From DATBGO01 sp963695645 (lineage in GTDB: Bacteria; Actinomycetota; Actinomycetes; Streptosporangiales; Streptosporangiaceae): a stretch of DNA of 64,000 nt. The position numbers and the translations under genes are program-made. Position 1 is the stretch's first letter, and every line of letters starts with the position of its first letter. Positions 34,901-42,516 of this stretch are shown piece after piece. The stretch lies in assembly GCA_963695645.1 (NCBI GenBank), contig CAVOHC010000011.1, positions 1 through 64,000 on the forward strand, written 5' to 3'. A model generated the notes under the pieces. The model made no database searches. It saw only the letters and a program-made list of their open reading frames with translations, and was not told the DNA's origin.

Positions 34901-36683
34901 GGCCGGACGCGCCTGGCGCGGTGCCCCCGAACGCAAGCGCGACCCCTAGGGCGGTGCCGGCCTCTGAAAGCGTCACCCCGCGGTGCGAGACGGCATGGGC
35001 GACCCGCACCGCGTCGATGATGAGCGCCACCGCCGCGAGATCACCGCCAGCCAGCAGGTGCGCTCCCCACGCGGGCAGGCCGCCCGCCGAAGCGAGCCCG
35101 ACGCCGCAGTCGGCAGCCGCCAGCGCCCGCCGCTGCCTGGATACCAGCAGCACTCCCCGGCCGTCGGCCTGAAGCCCCCGGATGGACGCCACCAGCCGTC
35201 CTCCGTCGGGCAGCAGCCGGTCGCCGAACCCAGCACGGTGCGCGGTTACCAGGGCGGCGAGCGGATCGCCGCGGCTGGCCGCCGCGCCGCCTGGCCCCTG
35301 ATCGCCGCGGCCCGCCCTGGAGCCGGCCATCGGAGCGGCCACCATGAACGCTGTCCCGGCCCGGCCGGCCGCAGCGAGGATGAGCTCGGCCGCGTCGGCA
35401 AGCTCAAGCACCACGCCGACCACTGCGAGGAGCCGGCCGTTTCGCGTCAGGCCGAGCACGTAGGCCGCGCCGCCCTGGGTTAGCTTCGCGGCCGCCCGGC
35501 CGCCCGTCCCCCTCCTCAGCCCCAGCGCGTCAAGCGGTCCCAGCGTGAACGTCCCGTCCGACCTGGCCTCGCTGATCCGGTCAGCCGTGAACAGCCCGTG
35601 CACGACGCCCACGAACTCGGCCGCATCGCGGCCGCCGACCCCGACCACGTCGCCGACGACCAGGGCACCGGTGGTCAGCACGTCGGCGTCGACCACGATG
35701 GTGTCGATGCGGTCCAGCCTGCGAAGCGCGCCCTGATCCAGGACGACGACGCCGCGCCTGGCCAGCAGGCACCCGAGGGTTGCGGCAAAACCCTCCCTGG
35801 ACAGCCGCGCCGCCTTGGGCAGCCCGGCCAGCGCGACGCCCGCCGCCCGCCGCGGGCTCCGGGAGACCGCGAGAACGCCGCCGAAGGCGCCGGCCGCGCC
35901 GACGCCGATGCGCTCGCTGTAGCGCTCGATCGGCCCGGGAGGCAGCGGGCCCGGCCGTTCCGGCGTGACGGGCAGCGCGGCGGCGCGAGCCGGGTCGCCG
36001 CATAGCTGCGGCTCGGCCCGGGCCCAGGCGTCTCGCTGCATCATCGCCTCGGCCAGCCGCGCGGCCCGCTGGCCGACGTCAACCGCCAGCCCGCTCACTC
36101 CCTGCGCCGCGGACTGCGCGAGCGCGTTGGCCGCCGCCAGCGTTACATCGGCGCGGCCCGGGCCGATGGCGCGGTCGACGATCGAGCGCAGCCGCGGCTG
36201 GGTGTCAACGAGGTTGACCAGGGACCCGAGTTCGGCCGGAAGGCGCACAGTCCGGAATGCCCGCCCGGCGCCAGCGAACGACAGCCCGGCCGCGTTGGCC
36301 GCCAGCGCTGCCACCGCGCCGGGCACCCGGTCAATGGGACCGGGGCGGTCAGCCGTCGTCTCCTGCTGCACCGGATGGTCGCGCTCAAGCTGCTCGATGA
36401 CGCCGATGAGCTCAGCCGGGGCGATGTCGGGGCTGCAGGCGACGACAACGGTGCCGAGCGGGGCGTTGACCACGGCCCAGCTCACTCCTGGATGGCGCTG
36501 CAACCCTGCTTCGACGGCACGGGCCAGGGCCGCGTTGCGGTCCTGGGTGACCCCGCGCACGGCAAGGTGAAGACGCCCATCACCACGCCACACCACGCGC
36601 TGCACCGGCTGCCCGCGGACCGCCCGGCCGACGGCTGCCGCCAGCGCTGCCGGGCGCGAGGTTAGCGGGAGACCGGGCATCAC
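31920..36683 (-). CDS. ctpI: CtpI-like giant P-type cation ATPase
   Basis: A 1587-residue P-type ATPase close in size to mycobacterial CtpI (about 1630). The N-terminal 600 residues are a long actinobacterial extension with degenerate metal-binding-like and membrane segments. The ATPase core has DESSLTGESFP, the phosphorylation loop FDKTGTLTQG, KGAPE and TGDGANDAGAIALADVGIAL. The transported ion is uncertain. The nucleotide-binding domain contains an insertion of about 65 residues of SAGTV-type repeats, encoded at 33360-33560, before LLSVKGAPEV. A GTG or the next ATG serves as start. Two small His-containing proteins are divergent from it. Confidence 0.9.
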   Translation of the reverse strand: MMPGLPLTSRPAALAAAVGRAVRGQPVQRVVWRGDGRLHLAVRGVTQDRNAALARAVEAGLQRHPGVSWAVVNAPLGTVVVACSPDIAPAELIGVIEQLERDHPVQQETTADRPGPIDRVPGAVAALAANAAGLSFAGAGRAFRTVRLPAELGSLVNLVDTQPRLRSIVDRAIGPGRADVTLAAANALAQSAAQGVSGLAVDVGQRAARLAEAMMQRDAWARAEPQLCGDPARAAALPVTPERPGPLPPGPIERYSERIGVGAAGAFGGVLAVSRSPRRAAGVALAGLPKAARLSREGFAATLGCLLARRGVVVLDQGALRRLDRIDTIVVDADVLTTGALVVGDVVGVGGRDAAEFVGVVHGLFTADRISEARSDGTFTLGPLDALGLRRGTGGRAAAKLTQGGAAYVLGLTRNGRLLAVVGVVLELADAAELILAAAGRAGTAFMVAAPMAGSRAGRGDQGPGGAAASRGDPLAALVTAHRAGFGDRLLPDGGRLVASIRGLQADGRGVLLVSRQRRALAAADCGVGLASAGGLPAWGAHLLAGGDLAAVALIIDAVRVAHAVSHRGVTLSEAGTALGVALAFGGTAPGASGRSLLAVNGAAAIALTSGAWSAAELARRPAAAPPPRTPWHAMPAEVVLERLRSRPAGLGGEDARRRWHPDERQPTELSLQRAFLAELANPLTPILAGGAALSASIGAVTDAVIVTGVGALSALIGGVQRVWTDRSMAQLFETSAVTARVLRDGREQTVLAARLVPGDIVVLGAGEVVPADCRLLDARALQVDESSLTGESFPVDKTSAPVPAHAIADRRSMLYEGTAVAAGRATAVVVATGSATETGRSMAAASGAAPVTGVEARLAQITRTTLPLALGSAVAVVGAGLLRGRPARDSIGAAVGLAVASVPEGLPFLVSAAQLASARRLAARGALVRNPRTIEALGRVDVLCFDKTGTLTQGRMAVAAVSDGAACKRRGALDSARRQVLAAALRATPQARPGRKAEHMTDEAVTVAAGAEQVSRSEGHPSWRRIAALPFEPSRSYHATLGSTGTATAGTATATVSAGMVSAGTARAGTASAGTVSAGTVSAGTVNAGTASAGTGSAGTATAGTASADGAKGKASNGPLLSVKGAPEVILPRCVRWRGRALGAPALKRLTAQLDRLTAGGYRVLAVAENHVAAGYQLADDEVKELSFVGFVAFGDPVRATAGASVRELRDAGVHVVMITGDHPATAAAIATELDVLNGGDIVTGIELDKLDDEALSAALANASVIARSTPAQKVRVVQAFQRLGRTVAMTGDGANDAGAIALADVGIALGKRGTPAARAAADLVVGDDRLETILSAVVEGRAMWASVRQAIGILVGGNIGEIGYTLLGALLTGTSPLSARQLLLVNLLTDLAPALAVALRPPDPEAVGTLLAEGPEASLGSALTEEVAVRAAATTAGATAAWLAARMTGRRARARTVGLAALVGTELGQTLLVGGRSPTVAIAGLASAGVLVGIVQTPGVSQFFGCTPIGPVGWAIAGTSSVAATAGSLLLPPAGRHILPVIRSLGESAEAQHAVALLTGRGTEAPPPGPAEPQPRSAPLRSAAV
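33360..33560. repeat. 15-bp minisatellite inside the P-type ATPase N domain
   Basis: About thirteen imperfect units of CTGACCGTGCCCGCG (plus strand), encoding AGTVS-type pentapeptides in the minus-strand ATPase. It sits in the loop before KGAPE, a surface loop of the nucleotide domain, where a flexible insert could be tolerated. Confidence 0.9.
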
Positions 36684-36968
36684 ATCGGCTGGCCAGCTCA
36701 GCCGCGTGCTGCGCGGTGGCCTGGTGAGCGGTGCCCTGGTGCGCGGTGGCCTGGTGCGCGGTTGCCTGGTGCGCGGTGGCCTGGCGTTCTGGGCCCTGGC
36801 GGGCGTGGCGCGGTGCAGCCTGGCGTCCTGTGGCCTGGCGCACTCGCGGCGGCCTGACCGTGATCTGGTGTCCCGGTGCTCACTCAGGCATGATCAACAG
36901 CCACTGGCTGCCGCGCATCACCCCGGCAGGGTGATGCCCGGCGCAGCCGCCGGTCACATCCTGGCGTG
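36684..36968. repeat. Intergenic region with 15-bp minisatellite (36715-36790)
   Basis: Five units of about CTGGTGCGCGGTGGC lie just upstream of the P-type ATPase start and run toward the divergent small-protein gene. The rest of the gap presumably holds divergent promoters. No gene is supportable here. Confidence 0.75.
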
Positions 36969-37214
36969 ATGAGCAAGACTGACTCGAAGCCGACCTCCGG
37001 CAACCGGAGGCCATCGGCTGACCATGCGGAGCACAACGGCCATCACCACGGCCACGAGGAGTACGCGGCCGGGATGGATCTGCCCGTATTCGGCCACGTC
37101 GCTTACAAGAGCCTGGGTTTCTGGGCCGGCCTCGGAGTAGCCGGCGCGGTCGGGGTGATCGAGTGGCCGGTCGTCGCCGCTGTCGGCGTGGGCTACGCGC
37201 TTGCGCGCCGGTGA
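36969..37214 (+). CDS. Small membrane protein with His-rich segment
   Basis: An 81-residue protein starting MSKTDSKPTSG. Residues 18-32 are rich in His (DHAEHNGHHHGHEEY), a likely metal-binding stretch, and 46-80 contain one or two hydrophobic segments (LGFWAGLGVAGAVGVIEWPV). The next gene ends in a related segment (LAFYGGIATLALFGIVEWPV), so the two are paralogues. Seven bases separate them. The position beside a P-type cation ATPase suggests a link to metal handling, but this is inference. Confidence 0.75.
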   Translation: MSKTDSKPTSGNRRPSADHAEHNGHHHGHEEYAAGMDLPVFGHVAYKSLGFWAGLGVAGAVGVIEWPVVAAVGVGYALARR

Positions 37215-37221
37215 CCAGCGA

Positions 37222-37989
37222 ATGACCACCAGGATAGCTGAGCGCGCCGCGACTGGCCGCCCGCCCGCCCGCCGGACGCCCGCCCGCAGCACACCCGCCG
37301 CCGCCAGCCGGGCGCAGTCCGGCAGCCGCACCGCGGCCGACCTGGCACCTGCGCGCCGCACCGCCATCAGGCCGGCGTCTGCCAGCCGCACACCCGCCGC
37401 CCGCAGCACACCCGTCGCCGCCAGCCGGGCGCCCGCCGTCGCCGCCAGCCGGGCGCCCGCCGTCGCCGCCAGCCGGGCGCCCGCCGTCGCCGCTAGCAGG
37501 GCGCCCGCGCGCCGGGCTCAGCGGGCCAAGCAGGCCAAGCAGGCAGCGGGCCTCGTGGCCGGCCGCACAACGCAGCCGGCCAGGAAGGCCGAAGGGACGA
37601 GACCGGCACCGGGGCCGGCCAAGCCCGAAGCAAGGGGCACTGCTCGCGGTACGCCCGCCGGGCCTGGGCGGGACGCCCCCCCGGGCCGGACGCCAGCCCG
37701 GCCAGTGTCCGCGAACCGGACGCCAGCCCGGCCAGCGCAGCGGGCCGCAACTGCCGCGGCCAGGGCGATCGAGAAGGAAAGCGGGCGGGTGGTGCTGCCC
37801 TACGGCATCGGGCCAGTGCGGGTTCCTTCTCCTGACCGGCTGGCCTTCTATGGCGGGATTGCCACCCTCGCCCTGTTCGGCATCGTCGAGTGGCCGGTCG
37901 CGCTTGTCATCGGCATCGGACACCTACTCGCCGATGATCATCATCACAAGCTCCTGGCCGACTTCGGCGAGGCCCTCGGCGAAGCGTAA
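37222..37989 (+). CDS. Ala/Pro/Arg-rich protein with membrane tail, paralogue of the preceding gene
   Basis: A 255-residue protein starting MTTRIAERAATGR. Residues 10-185 are basic and low in complexity, with a histone-H1-like mix of Ala, Pro, Arg and some Lys, including four units of VAASRAPA encoded by a 24-base minisatellite at about 37412-37500. The C-terminal 65 residues hold LAFYGGIATLALFGIVEWPV, the same EWPV membrane motif as the upstream small protein, then DDHHHKLLADF. A basic tail tethered to the membrane could bind DNA, RNA or wall polymers; this is inferred. Confidence 0.75.
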   Translation: MTTRIAERAATGRPPARRTPARSTPAAASRAQSGSRTAADLAPARRTAIRPASASRTPAARSTPVAASRAPAVAASRAPAVAASRAPAVAASRAPARRAQRAKQAKQAAGLVAGRTTQPARKAEGTRPAPGPAKPEARGTARGTPAGPGRDAPPGRTPARPVSANRTPARPAQRAATAAARAIEKESGRVVLPYGIGPVRVPSPDRLAFYGGIATLALFGIVEWPVALVIGIGHLLADDHHHKLLADFGEALGEA

Positions 37990-38521
37990 GACCTGCTCCT
38001 CCCCGGAGCCGCTGCGGGCCCGGGTCCTTAGTGGGTGACCCCGTAAATTCGTCGGGGGGTTGTCACGCGGCTGTTGTCAGGTTGGCTTGCTGTACGGGTT
38101 GCTCATGTTCGCTGATGCGGCGGAGCAGGTCGGTGAGGTCGGTGAGGTCGCTGTGATCTTCCCCCGGTAGCACGGACACCAGGGCTGCGGGGTCGGGTGC
38201 TGGGGTCTGGCAGCGGGTTGAGCTGCTCGAACGTGACGCTAGCGCGCCGTGCCGGACGGCCATCGCGAGGCGTAAGCATTCAGCTCCGCCTGGCTGAGTT
38301 ATGCGGGGTGACGCGATGTCACCGGCGGCGGGTCGGAGCGGAGGCCCGGGCCGGCGGCATGTGGCGGGACTTGGATCCGCTGACATGGCAAGGATCTGGC
38401 CGCCAGGTGAAGCAGAGTAGGCTGACCAGCATGCGCACCTGCATATGAGGCTGATCTGCCCGGGCTCCTCCTGTTCGGCTCGCTTCGTCCGTGACCAGTC
38501 GAGTCGACAAGGAGTTTCGTC
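37990..38521. other. Gene-poor region before the PhyH-like gene
   Basis: The best frame is on the minus strand, ending at 38063, with a C-terminus reading SDLTDLTDLLRRISEHEQP. It has no good ribosome site and matches no family I recognise; it may be a decayed gene end. The segment around 38030-38060 is locally AT-richer. RBS AAGGAG for the next gene lies near 38509. Confidence 0.4.
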
Positions 38522-39346
38522 GTGCTTTCCCACCAGCAGATCTTGCACTTCCGCACGTTCGGGTATGTCACGCTGCGCGGCCTGCTCAGCCCGGTCGAGG
38601 CGGCCACGCTCCGCAAGGAGGTGACCGGCGCGCTAGCCGACGCGTTCGGCAAGATTGCTACCGAGCCGAACGACCTGGGCGGCATCCGCGGCGATTACCT
38701 GCCGCTGGCCGCTAACCGTGCGCCGGTCAGCCTGGCCCTCATCGCCGATGACCCGAGGACGTTCTTGTCCTCGGCAGAGCTACTCGGCAGCCCGACCGTG
38801 CCCTCGGTCGGGATCGCCACGTGCTTTACCGGCGATTCCACCTGGCATTCCCGCCAAGGACCCGATATAGGGGGCGTGACCTTCTGGGCCGACCTTGACC
38901 CGCGGACGGCCGAGACGGGTGCGCTGCGCCTTGTTCCCGGCTCTCATCTGCGCGAGTTCGAGCGACAGCTGTGCGAGTATCGCGCGGCCGAGCCTGCCAT
39001 GTCCGGCTTCGGGCACTGGGAGTGGCCGCACGTGGTGGTGCAGACCGAGCCGGGCGACGTGGTCGCCTTTCATGCCCACCTGATGAACTGCGCGCAGGGC
39101 GGCACGCCGCGCCTGTCCTGGACGATCGGCTACCTGCCCTGGCCCGGCCTGGGCCGGCCGGATCAGATGGCGGTAGTGCGTGACCTCGTCGTGGACGATG
39201 TCGAGTTCGACCACGAAGACTACGACCGGGACCGCTGGCCTGTCTGGCGGGAATGGGCAGCCGGTGCCGCTCAGGTTCCATCACGCGCTATCGCGCTCGA
39301 GCGGCTCGAGCTGCTCGGCGTGCTGGCCGGCCAGGACGACGGCTGA
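38522..39346 (+). CDS. Phytanoyl-CoA dioxygenase (PhyH) family protein, atypical metal site
   Basis: A 274-residue protein from GTG 38522 with AAGGAG upstream. Family features: FRTFGYVTLRGLLSP at the N-terminus, TGALRLVPGSHLREFE (132-147), the distal His near 184-186 (VVAFHAHLMNCA) and Arg197. The usual first HxD pair is not clear: the sequence reads WHSRQGPDIGG, with His109 but Arg at the Asp position and Asp115 four residues later. It may therefore be a non-standard or inactive 2-oxoglutarate oxygenase. No pathway neighbours. A large inverted repeat lies after the gene. Confidence 0.85.
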   Translation: MLSHQQILHFRTFGYVTLRGLLSPVEAATLRKEVTGALADAFGKIATEPNDLGGIRGDYLPLAANRAPVSLALIADDPRTFLSSAELLGSPTVPSVGIATCFTGDSTWHSRQGPDIGGVTFWADLDPRTAETGALRLVPGSHLREFERQLCEYRAAEPAMSGFGHWEWPHVVVQTEPGDVVAFHAHLMNCAQGGTPRLSWTIGYLPWPGLGRPDQMAVVRDLVVDDVEFDHEDYDRDRWPVWREWAAGAAQVPSRAIALERLELLGVLAGQDDG

Positions 39347-39434
39347 TTGGGCTGGCAGAGACTCGCCGGGCTCGCGGGAGTCGGCCAGCGGGCCCGGCGA
39401 GCGCCACGCGGGGCGGTGCCGCTGCCGTCGTCGG

Positions 39435-39488
39435 GGCACAGGCCACCATGATCAGGGCAATCCCGCCGTGATCATGGTGGTCTGTGCC
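39435..39488. terminator. Long inverted repeat after the PhyH-like gene
   Basis: Two 24-base arms (39435-39458 and 39465-39488) complement each other at 22 positions around the loop AATCCC. The core CCACCATGATCA is exact. It lies 88 bases after the stop. It may be a terminator or a copy of a dispersed palindromic element; no second copy was seen in the window. Confidence 0.55.
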
Positions 39489-39592
39489 GACCGGGAACAG
39501 ATCAGCCGCCACGCTCAGCCATCACGCATGAGCCGAGAGGACAAGCGCTGAATGTATACCGCGAGGCACTGCCAGGACACGGCCCAGATTAG

Positions 39593-39922
39593 TCACAACC
39601 AGCTGATGCTCTTCATTTTCGCCTCAAAGGCGGCCACGTCCTGTCCGGCGATGCTTTCCTCACCCGGAGCGGCTCCGGCGGCGCTGGCCACTACGGTCTG
39701 GGTGAACGAGTAGCCGCCATTCGCTGTGTAGATGACGACGATAATGCTGGCGCCCTTGGATCCGCAGACGTACCACTCGGCGCCACCATTCTCGATGTTG
39801 CCGTACCCAAGCTCGCCCAGCGTCGCCTGGGCTGCCGACAGCAGGTCACCGACGTCAAAGCCGCCCTGGACGGGAAGCTCGTACGGGCCCCACGTCCAGT
39901 GCATGCCTTCGTACACGATCAC
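39593..39922 (-). CDS. Hypothetical protein
   Basis: A 109-residue protein starting at GTG 39922, with TAGGAGG five bases upstream. The sequence is less GC-biased than its neighbours and well balanced: HWTWGPYELPVQGGFDVGDL, then EWYVCGSKGASIIVVIYT. It looks like a small soluble alpha/beta protein with one Cys. The family is not recognised. It is divergent from a decayed beta-propeller gene. Confidence 0.7.
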   Translation of the reverse strand: MIVYEGMHWTWGPYELPVQGGFDVGDLLSAAQATLGELGYGNIENGGAEWYVCGSKGASIIVVIYTANGGYSFTQTVVASAAGAAPGEESIAGQDVAAFEAKMKSISWL

Positions 39923-40024
39923 GGCGTCCTCCTAGTGTGGAATTCCCGGTATTGGATCGGGTCACGAATTCTGACCTTACTAGGGCGTTCGCGAGGCGAG
40001 TGCCCAGGTCCGCCGCGCACGTGC

Positions 40025-40304
40025 GATATCTACCTCTACGACTGGGCCAGCAGCACGACCCGCCAGATCACTAACATGCCAAAGCGACAACGAGGAATAC
40101 CCAGACCTCTCCGGTGACAATATCGTCTGCGAGGGCGCGCCTAACGGCGGGCAGGATATCTACGACCACCTCGCCATCCGGTTCTACCTGCACGACTTCC
40201 AGGCCAAGGTCAGGACCCTGTCCGGCCGGCGCATCCCGGCCCCCCGAGCGCACGAGCTCATAGCCGACGCTCAGCGCATCCTGGCCATCGTCGACACAAG
40301 CTAA
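40025..40304 (+). pseudogene. Frameshifted TolB-like beta-propeller remnant
   Basis: At 40025 one frame reads DIYLYDWASSTTRQITN, and after a one-base shift near 40082 the next frame reads SDNEEYPDLSGDNIVCEG, then GGQDIYDHLAIRFYL. Together these give the TolB/WD40-like repeat DIYLYD...TRQIT...EYPDLSGD.IV. Only about one and a half repeats remain, and the last 45 residues up to TAA 40302-40304 are unlike a propeller. The gene has lost its start and most blades. Confidence 0.6.
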
Positions 40305-40352
40305 TGCCCTCGGGGTTCCGGGACCGCTTCCTCTGTATGCGCAGGGACAGCT

Positions 40353-41069
40353 TCAGTGCTGCGGCCAGTGCGCCAGCCATGGATCTGGCGGCGACGGTGG
40401 CGCGGGCGGCATGGGCGCCGCGGGCGGCATCGGCCCGGGTGGCCCGGCCATGCCCGGCCGCCGGCCGCTCCGCCACGGGTTACCCAGCTGTGGGTTACCC
40501 GGCTGCGGCGAGTGGTGGCGCGGGTGCCCGGGAACGTCGGCAGCCTGCTGCGCCAGGTCAGCGGCCTCCTGAGCAAGCTCGGCCGCTCCTCCGCCTGGAC
40601 GGCCGCCTCCTCCGCCTCGTCGGCATGTTCCCGCGCCTCGCCGGCGGCCCGCTGCGCCCGGTCAGCTAGTTCCCGCGCCCGCCGTTGCTCGTTCTCGTCG
40701 GCCCAGTCCTCCGCCAGGTCGGCGGCCTCCTGGGCCAGCTCGGCCCGCTCCTCCGCCTGGACGGCCGTCTCCTCCGCCTCGTCGGCTCGTTCCCGCGCCT
40801 CGTCGGCGGCCCGCTGGACCTGGTCAGCCCGTTCCTGCGCCCGGAAAGCGGCCGTCTGCGCCTCGATCTGCGCCGCGGTCAGACCTGCTGCCCCGGCTTC
40901 GCGCGCGTACCTCTCCTCAGGACATCCCGTCCCCGGGAGTTCTCTCGCCGACGCCCGGATCCGCCCCCGGCTGCCCGGCGGCGACCGCCCTCCTGGCCAC
41001 GCTGTACGGTTCGCCGGTCGCAGCCATGCGCTGACGGGCGGCGCTCTTCTGGGCCTTGTTCTGAGTCAT
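40353..41069 (-). pseudogene. Coiled-coil protein gene with two frameshifts
   Basis: The start MTQNKAQKSAARQRMAATGE and PYSVARRAV is a familiar actinobacterial N-terminus. The frame stops at 40917, but one base over it continues as EERYAREAGAAGLTAAQIEA and then a long Glu/Ala/Arg coiled coil with two related 45-residue blocks (DEAEETAVQAEERAELAQEA). In the second block one G is missing near 40587 compared with the first, shifting the frame again; the corrected frame ends ...GPPGPMPPAAPMPPAPPSPP and WLAHWPQH. Either a decayed gene or two sequence errors. Confidence 0.6.
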
Positions 41070-41328
41070 GATCATCTCTTCCCGGCGAGGCTGCCCGCGT
41101 CTGCCCGCCAAGGCAAATGACCTGACTAAATGGTGCACGCGAGTCGCAGACCCTTGTCCTCGTCGCCACCGCGGCGCGGGCCGGCCGGTGGCTCGGAAGC
41201 GGGCAGGCGGTGCGCTGCCTCCAGGGGGCAGAATACCCGCTCACGCGGCCGGCGCAGAAGCGAGTTTCCCGAGATCTTTAACGCAGGCCCACAGCTGGTC
41301 GGCCTGGCCACGGTGGCAGGCCAGCGGT

Positions 41329-42300
41329 TCAGTCGATGGTGAAGTAGTCAGGCCCGGCGTAGGCACCGGTGAGCTGCTTGCTGCGCTGCATGAGCAGGTC
41401 GTTGAGGAGGCTGGACGCGCCGATGCGGAACAGTTCGGGCGTCAGCCAGTCCTGCCCGGCGGTCTCACGGACCAGCACCAGGTAGCGGATGGCTTCCTTG
41501 GCGGTGCGCACCCCGCCGGCTACCTTCACCCCGACCCGCCGGCCGGTCACCTGCGCGTAGTCGCGCACCGCCGCGAGCATCACCAGGGTCACCGGGGGCG
41601 TGGCGGCCGGCGTGACCTTGCCGGTCGATGTCTTGATGAAGTCGGCACCCGCGAGCATCGCCAGCCAGGACGCCCGGGACACGTTGTCCAGGGTGGCGAG
41701 CTCGCCGGTCTCCAGGATCGCCTTGAGGTGCGCGCTCCCGCACGCTTCCCGCACCTGCTGCACCTCCTCGAAGACCTGGCCATAACGACCCGCGAGGAAC
41801 GCGCCCCTGTCGATGACCATGTCCACCTCGTCGGCGCCGGCCGCGACCGCTTCGGCGACGTCAGCGAGCTTCACCGCGAGCGACGCGCGGCCGGACGGGA
41901 ACGCCGTGGCCACGGACGCGACCGCGACGCCGCTCCCGGCCAGCTCGCCCCGGCAGACGGCGACCAGGTCGGGGTAGATACACACGGCCGCGACCGGCGG
42001 AACGGCAGGATCGCCAGGATCGGGACGGAGTGCCTTGGCACACATGGCCCGGGCCTTGCCCGGGGTGTCCGCGCCCTCCAGCGTCGTCAGGTCCACCATC
42101 CGGATGGCCATCTCGAGCGCCTGCATCTTGGCGTCCCGCTTGATGGACCTGGTCGCGAGCCCGGCCACCCGCGCATCAGAGCCCACCTGGTCGACCGGTG
42201 GCAGCCCGTGCAGCACCTGCCGCAGGGCGGCGTCCGATGTCGCTACCTCAGACAGCCAGCGGCGGTCAGCCACCGGCTGCGTCACCGTCTCGATGCCCAC
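41329..42300 (-). CDS. deoC: Deoxyribose-phosphate aldolase
   Basis: A 323-residue DeoC of the longer actinobacterial type. It splits 2-deoxyribose 5-phosphate into acetaldehyde and glyceraldehyde 3-phosphate. DEVDMVIDRGAFLAG, the Schiff-base lysine in ADFIKTSTGKV and the second lysine in VGVKVAGGVRT are all present. It starts at GTG 42300. It is the last gene of the minus-strand salvage group, separated from add by 216 bases of repeat-rich sequence, so it may have its own promoter. It consumes the deoxyribose phosphate made by deoA plus a phosphopentomutase. Confidence 0.96.
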   Translation of the reverse strand: MGIETVTQPVADRRWLSEVATSDAALRQVLHGLPPVDQVGSDARVAGLATRSIKRDAKMQALEMAIRMVDLTTLEGADTPGKARAMCAKALRPDPGDPAVPPVAAVCIYPDLVAVCRGELAGSGVAVASVATAFPSGRASLAVKLADVAEAVAAGADEVDMVIDRGAFLAGRYGQVFEEVQQVREACGSAHLKAILETGELATLDNVSRASWLAMLAGADFIKTSTGKVTPAATPPVTLVMLAAVRDYAQVTGRRVGVKVAGGVRTAKEAIRYLVLVRETAGQDWLTPELFRIGASSLLNDLLMQRSKQLTGAYAGPDYFTID

Positions 42301-42359
42301 ACCACGACGCTACCTGAGCCAGCAGACGGGGCAGTAGCCCCGGATACAGCCCGGCCCGG

Positions 42360-42455
42360 GCCGGGGCCGCGCCAGGCCCAGGGCCCGGGTCGCACCAGGC
42401 CCACGGGCCGACGTCGCGCCAGGTCCAGGGCCGGGGTCGCGCCAGGCCCAGGGCC
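42360..42455. repeat. Imperfect 24-bp minisatellite between add and deoC
   Basis: Four imperfect units around CGCGCCAGGCCCAGGGCCGG, with variants in GTC/GCC blocks. It fills the 216-base gap between the two salvage genes. No gene lies in the gap. Confidence 0.7.
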
Positions 42456-42516
42456 GGCGGCGCGGGCGGGGCGCGGCACAGTTCGAGTGCGGGACGGCGA
42501 TCCCGCGCCGATCCCG

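Noticed and set aside
38063..38548. Possible transposase or mobile-element remnant
   Set aside because: I could not match the sequence to any transposase family and saw no terminal inverted repeats or target duplication.
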